Below the pieces are notes generated by a model. It did no database searches and was not told the origin of the DNA. It saw only the letters and a program-made list of their open reading frames with translations. Below are positions 34,461 to 37,196 of a stretch of DNA of 37,196 bases, piece after piece. Source of the stretch: Acidobacteriota bacterium (GTDB lineage Bacteria > Acidobacteriota > Thermoanaerobaculia > Gp7-AA8 > JAHWKK01); NCBI GenBank assembly GCA_019347945.1, contig JAHWKK010000023.1, positions 23,632 to 60,827 on the forward strand. The letters run 5' to 3'. The position numbers and the translations under genes were made by a program. Within the stretch, counting starts at the first letter, position 1, and every line of letters begins with the position of its first letter.

Positions 34461-34484
34461 CGCAGGTTCTACGATCTCCGAAAG
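34461..34484 (+). repeat. Diverged copy of the 51-bp repeat motif
   Basis: CGCAGGTTCTACGATCTCCG then AAAG resembles the first half of the 51-bp duplication at 23560. The shared core on the other strand is TTCGGAGA-(3-4)-AGAACCTGC. It starts one base after the pseudogene stop. Confidence 0.4.
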
Positions 34485-34626
34485 TTGACGCAGCTCGAGG
34501 GCCGCGACCCCGCCTCCGCGCCGAGTCGGACCGGGAGATTCTGAGTCAGATCGCAAGGTACGCCTGGTGAGTATAGATGCACATTTCAATCGATCAAACG
34601 TACGGCTCATGAGATACCGTGGCGAG

Positions 34627-34646
34627 GAACGAAGGTGTGACCCCCC
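34627..34646 (-). repeat. REP-like sequence 5
   Basis: The minus strand reads GGGGGGTCACACCTTCGTTC. It lies in the ~320-base gap between the pseudogene and the convergent esterase gene, which holds no gene that I can support. Confidence 0.6.
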
Positions 34647-34779
34647 ATTACGCATCGGCCATCGTGGCCGGGCGACGGGACGAGCTCACGATTATCTTAC
34701 GCCCCTGATGCAGCACATTGATGATTTACGGGATTCTAGTTTGGTCGTAGTTTCCTGTAGAGATGAGATTTGCGTCGGT

Positions 34780-36123
34780 TCAGTTCTCTCCGCTCTCCAT
34801 CGCTTCCTTCGAGATCACGCGAGGCAGCAGCGTCTGCAGCCCCTCGGCCAAACCGATCGCCGTGTGGGTGCTGTCGTGTCCGCCGCTGAACTCAAGGTAG
34901 CGAACTTCGTATCCCTTCGCCACCAGGACGTCACGTAGGTGACGGTTCGCATACAGCAGTGCGTCGATGTCGCGCTCGAAGGTTCCGACATCGAGATAGA
35001 AACGGATCGGCAGCTTCGGCGCCGAAGCGTACTGCCGCATGATCCGGCCGTAGTCGGTGTCGCTCTTCCACGAGACGAACCCGGAAGTGGAAAGGACGTT
35101 GCCGAAGACGTCCGGATGATTCAGCGCAGCGCAGAGAGCGGCGAGTCCGCCCAGGCTGCCGCCGGCGACGACTACACGCGCCGGATCGGACGCCACAGAG
35201 TAACGGCTCCGGAGCCACGGGACGAGTTCGGTCACAAGAAATTCGTTCCAGGCGTCCGAGCAGCTCAGCTCCTCGGTCCGATCTCTCTGCTCGATGGAGA
35301 CGACCACCGGTGACTCGATGACTCGCTTCGCGTGCAGGTACTCGATGATCTGTTTCAGAGAGCCGGGACTTCGGGCGAACGACGTCGGAGTGCCGTCGAA
35401 GACGATGAGCAGGGGGTGATGCGCCGCGTTCTCGTCATACGCGGGAGGACGATAGACCCAGAACCGCCGTTTCGAGTCCAGGACCTCGCTCTCGAGTGTT
35501 TGCTCTTCCACATCTCCTTCTCCGTCCGAGGTGAATGTCTCCCACGGTTTGGGCGGCGCATCGGGAAGCTCGGCGATCGAGACTACCCAGTCGCGATCCG
35601 CGTGGGGACGGACCTCTCGCTTCGGATTGAGAGGATCGGATTGCCAGGTCGACGAGCGCTGCTCCCACTGCTGATAGCTCTCGATCTCGGTCGCGGGGAC
35701 GAGTGAATCGTTCGGCGAGAGGTAATACACGAATCGCGTGTCACTCGGAAACCGGTAGGTCCGGTACCAGACGTCGGTTCCGTCGAGACGCCTCATCTGG
35801 TGCTCGTCGAGATCCGCGGCGGTGAATCCCCACATCATCGTCACGCCGGAGAAGATCGCCACGTTGCGGGTCTGCCCGTCGTCTTTCCAGAGGAAGGTGA
35901 CATAGCGCTCCGAGGACGAGTCCGCGGGCTCGATCAGCGGAGTCCCGCTCCGTCGAAGCTCGGTCCAGAATTTCTCGAGCGCGTGAGGATCGTGCTCGAT
36001 CCCGGCCGCGAGCCGGATGAGGCGAGGACTCGTCAGGCGTGACGATTCTGCCGCGGAGACGGAATGTGTCGCAGACAGGCAGAGGACCGCGACGGCGATG
36101 GTTAACGTGGCGGCGCTGCGCAC
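34780..36123 (-). CDS. Secreted enterochelin-esterase-like alpha/beta hydrolase
   Basis: 447 residues from GTG 36123. The signal peptide is at ~1-24 (LTIAVAVLCLSATHSVSA). Residues ~35-190 match the N-terminal domain of enterochelin esterases (VTFLWKDDGQTRNVAIFSG, TDVWYRTYRFPSDTRFVYYLSPND). Residues ~210-440 are an esterase-D-type hydrolase with VFDGTP, nucleophile Ser323 in AGGSLGG, LDVGTFERD and His416 in SGGHD. Known Fes proteins cleave ferric siderophore esters; a periplasmic Fes/IroE-like role or a general ester hydrolase is possible. Its ribosome-binding site AAGGTGA overlaps the stop codon of the upstream NTF2-like gene, so the two are coupled. No siderophore synthesis or TonB receptor genes are in the window. 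Confidence 0.85.
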   Translation of the reverse strand: MRSAATLTIAVAVLCLSATHSVSAAESSRLTSPRLIRLAAGIEHDPHALEKFWTELRRSGTPLIEPADSSSERYVTFLWKDDGQTRNVAIFSGVTMMWGFTAADLDEHQMRRLDGTDVWYRTYRFPSDTRFVYYLSPNDSLVPATEIESYQQWEQRSSTWQSDPLNPKREVRPHADRDWVVSIAELPDAPPKPWETFTSDGEGDVEEQTLESEVLDSKRRFWVYRPPAYDENAAHHPLLIVFDGTPTSFARSPGSLKQIIEYLHAKRVIESPVVVSIEQRDRTEELSCSDAWNEFLVTELVPWLRSRYSVASDPARVVVAGGSLGGLAALCAALNHPDVFGNVLSTSGFVSWKSDTDYGRIMRQYASAPKLPIRFYLDVGTFERDIDALLYANRHLRDVLVAKGYEVRYLEFSGGHDSTHTAIGLAEGLQTLLPRVISKEAMESGEN

Positions 36124-36126
36124 GAT

Positions 36127-36627
36127 TCACCTTGCCGGCAGACGATCCGTCCGGATGTCCGCCGCCTCGAAATACACAACTTTCCACTCGCCGTCCTGCT
36201 TTCGAAGGACACTCGTATTTCGCACTCTCCGGGGCGGGAGCTCGACCTCGCTCTTCGCGCTACGCTGCCCGTGGATATCCTTGATCAGTACGGCCACGGC
36301 GACGTCCTCGCCGATGAACCGGACCCGCCGCTCGATGATCTCCTGATCGGCCTGCTGAAACATGCGGTAGACGCCGGCGAGCCGCGCTTCGATATTCGCC
36401 CGACCCTCCTCCCGTCCTCCGAATGCATTCTCCCACACCGCGTCCTCCGAGAAATTGCCCGCGTATAGTTTCGCGTCCCGTTTCTCGAACGCCTCTTCGA
36501 AGCGATCGAGAATCTCGAGGATGCTTTCTTCATCGTTTTTTTGATCGGAGGCCAGAACAACGGCCGTAGAAAACAGGAGAAACAGCGATGCAGTGAGCTG
36601 AATCCTCCCGAAGACCCGAATTCCCAT
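36127..36627 (-). CDS. Secreted SnoaL/NTF2-like protein (DUF4440/SgcJ type)
   Basis: 166 residues from ATG 36627, preceded by GGAGG at 7 bases. The signal peptide is ~1-27 (LTASLFLLFSTAVVLAS). The mature domain has the NTF2-like layout: helix EESILEILDRFEEAFEKRDA, then YAGNFSEDAVWENAFGG, GRANIEARLAGVY and strands ending RKQDGEWKVVYFEAADIR. Such proteins have a small cone-shaped cavity and act as isomerases, hydrolases or binding proteins; no specific activity can be read. It is the first gene of a two-gene operon with the esterase, 3 bases apart, suggesting a shared extracytoplasmic task. Confidence 0.82.
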   Translation of the reverse strand: MGIRVFGRIQLTASLFLLFSTAVVLASDQKNDEESILEILDRFEEAFEKRDAKLYAGNFSEDAVWENAFGGREEGRANIEARLAGVYRMFQQADQEIIERRVRFIGEDVAVAVLIKDIHGQRSAKSEVELPPRRVRNTSVLRKQDGEWKVVYFEAADIRTDRLPAR

Positions 36628-36666
36628 ACGCGACCTCCAGTTCCCTTCGCTTGTTCGGATCCCCGG

Positions 36667-36672
36667 AGTATA
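36667..36672 (-). promoter_or_regulatory. Candidate -10 box upstream of the NTF2-like gene
   Basis: The minus strand reads GTATACTC about 40 bases before the ATG, the same heptamer-plus-C seen before the biosynthetic operon. No good -35 element is seen. Confidence 0.3.
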
Positions 36673-36730
36673 CGCTGCTGAGTGGTTTCCACGGATATCT
36701 TTGATCGAGCGGATCCTCGAGCCCGAACTG

Positions 36731-36876
36731 AAGTCAGGGTCAAAGCCAGAATTCTAACTTAACGCTCCACGGATCCGTTCCCATCGATCGGCAAAAACTC
36801 CGTGAGATGGTGCCAGGTCTTTCTTTTGGTTGTGTCTACGACACGTAGACTACTCTGGGCCAGCAGACCCTGACTT
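36731..36876. repeat. REPIN-like inverted pair with internal hairpin
   Basis: AAGTCAGGGTC (36731-36741) and its exact complement GACCCTGACTT (36866-36876) flank ~124 bases. Inside is a perfect hairpin GTCTACG-ACA-CGTAGAC (36834-36850) and a TGCCAGGTCTTTC segment (36811) like the REP family. Confidence 0.6.
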
Positions 36877-36941
36877 TGATCCATTTGCAACGGGCTCACG
36901 AGTCACCCCGTCGACCTGGTGCGGTCTCAGCTCGGCATAGA

Positions 36942-36965
36942 GGGTCAGACCTTCGTCATTCGGTT
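36942..36965 (+). repeat. REP-like sequence 6
   Basis: GGGTCAGACCTTCGTCATTC followed by GGTT, closely matching the minus-strand element at 33421. The remaining sequence to 37196 contains no gene that I can support; a 72-codon minus-strand frame there is Arg/Ser-rich and looks random. Confidence 0.6.
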
Positions 36966-37196
36966 TAGTCGCGCGAATGTGACCGTCGAGGTGCTTCACG
37001 GGAACCGATCCGGGTCCAGAATTGTCGCTTGTTGCTCGTGAGAGCGCCGAAAAGTGGTGTCGAGACGGCCGTGCGACTCAACACGGCGGCGAGGATGTGC
37101 GGGTCAGGCGCACCTCGACCGTGGCGGGGCGATTCAGAACGGCTGTCGGATGAGAACCTCGGGCGGCGGAAGGGGTGGGGCATGCGCGTGGAGGGT

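Noticed and set aside
36965-37183. 72-codon minus-strand frame at the right edge
   Set aside because: Arg/Ser-rich composition, no ribosome-binding site or motif, and it lies in repeat-bearing intergenic sequence.
1-37196. CRISPR arrays, tRNA or rRNA genes
   Set aside because: No regularly spaced identical repeats with unique spacers and no cloverleaf or rRNA-like sequence were noticed on reading; the repeats present are short interspersed elements or simple duplications.

Overview
The window is a high-GC stretch of a Gram-negative bacterium. Sec signal peptides, a lipoprotein and periplasm-type proteins point to an outer membrane. The mix of giant Ig-like/RHS proteins, DUF4105, DUF433/DUF5615 and VapBC cassettes, and abundant intragenic palindromic repeats would suit Acidobacteriota or a related soil or sediment phylum. 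That placement is a guess: no marker gene is present.

Region 1 (1-23.5 kb) holds three giant secreted proteins on the + strand. The first is a glycine-rich, Ig-like adhesin cut by the left edge. The second is a 1847-residue Ig-repeat protein. The third is a 4171-residue RHS/YD-repeat protein whose last ~284 residues are a Tle1/DUF2235-type phospholipase toxin. A lipoprotein gene overlaps its stop codon by 4 bases and is the natural immunity candidate. A toxin-antitoxin cassette on the opposite strand sits at each boundary between giants: DUF433/DUF5615 between the first and second, VapBC between the second and third. The second cassette lies where one carboxypeptidase-regulatory-like domain appears to be split between two genes. 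Two short repeat families, a double-hairpin element and a heptamer repeat, lie around these boundaries and also inside the coding sequence, in frame.

Region 2 (23.5-25.6 kb) holds small accessory genes: a secreted protein frameshifted at an eight-C tract, a two-helix membrane peptide and a DUF4105 membrane protein. A 51-bp perfect tandem duplication precedes them.

Region 3 (25.67-32.58 kb) is the most notable part, a nine-gene operon in which every junction overlaps. The order is AMP-dependent acyl ligase, ICMT-like membrane methyltransferase, KAS III-like condensing enzyme, AurF-like diiron N-oxygenase, carrier protein, SerRS-like amino acid:[carrier protein] ligase, thioester-reductase-like SDR, ferritin-like diiron protein and a second carrier protein. 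It reads as a compact biosynthetic cluster that loads an amino acid on a carrier protein, oxidises it, couples it to an acyl unit and releases it reductively. I do not recognise this combination as a known pathway.

Region 4 (32.6-37.2 kb) is repeat-rich. It has REP-like sequences, a truncated RAYT transposase, a 5'-truncated quinone oxidoreductase pseudogene and a small cupin gene. On the minus strand a two-gene operon encodes a secreted SnoaL/NTF2-like protein and a secreted enterochelin-esterase-like hydrolase. No rRNA, tRNA or CRISPR array was seen.
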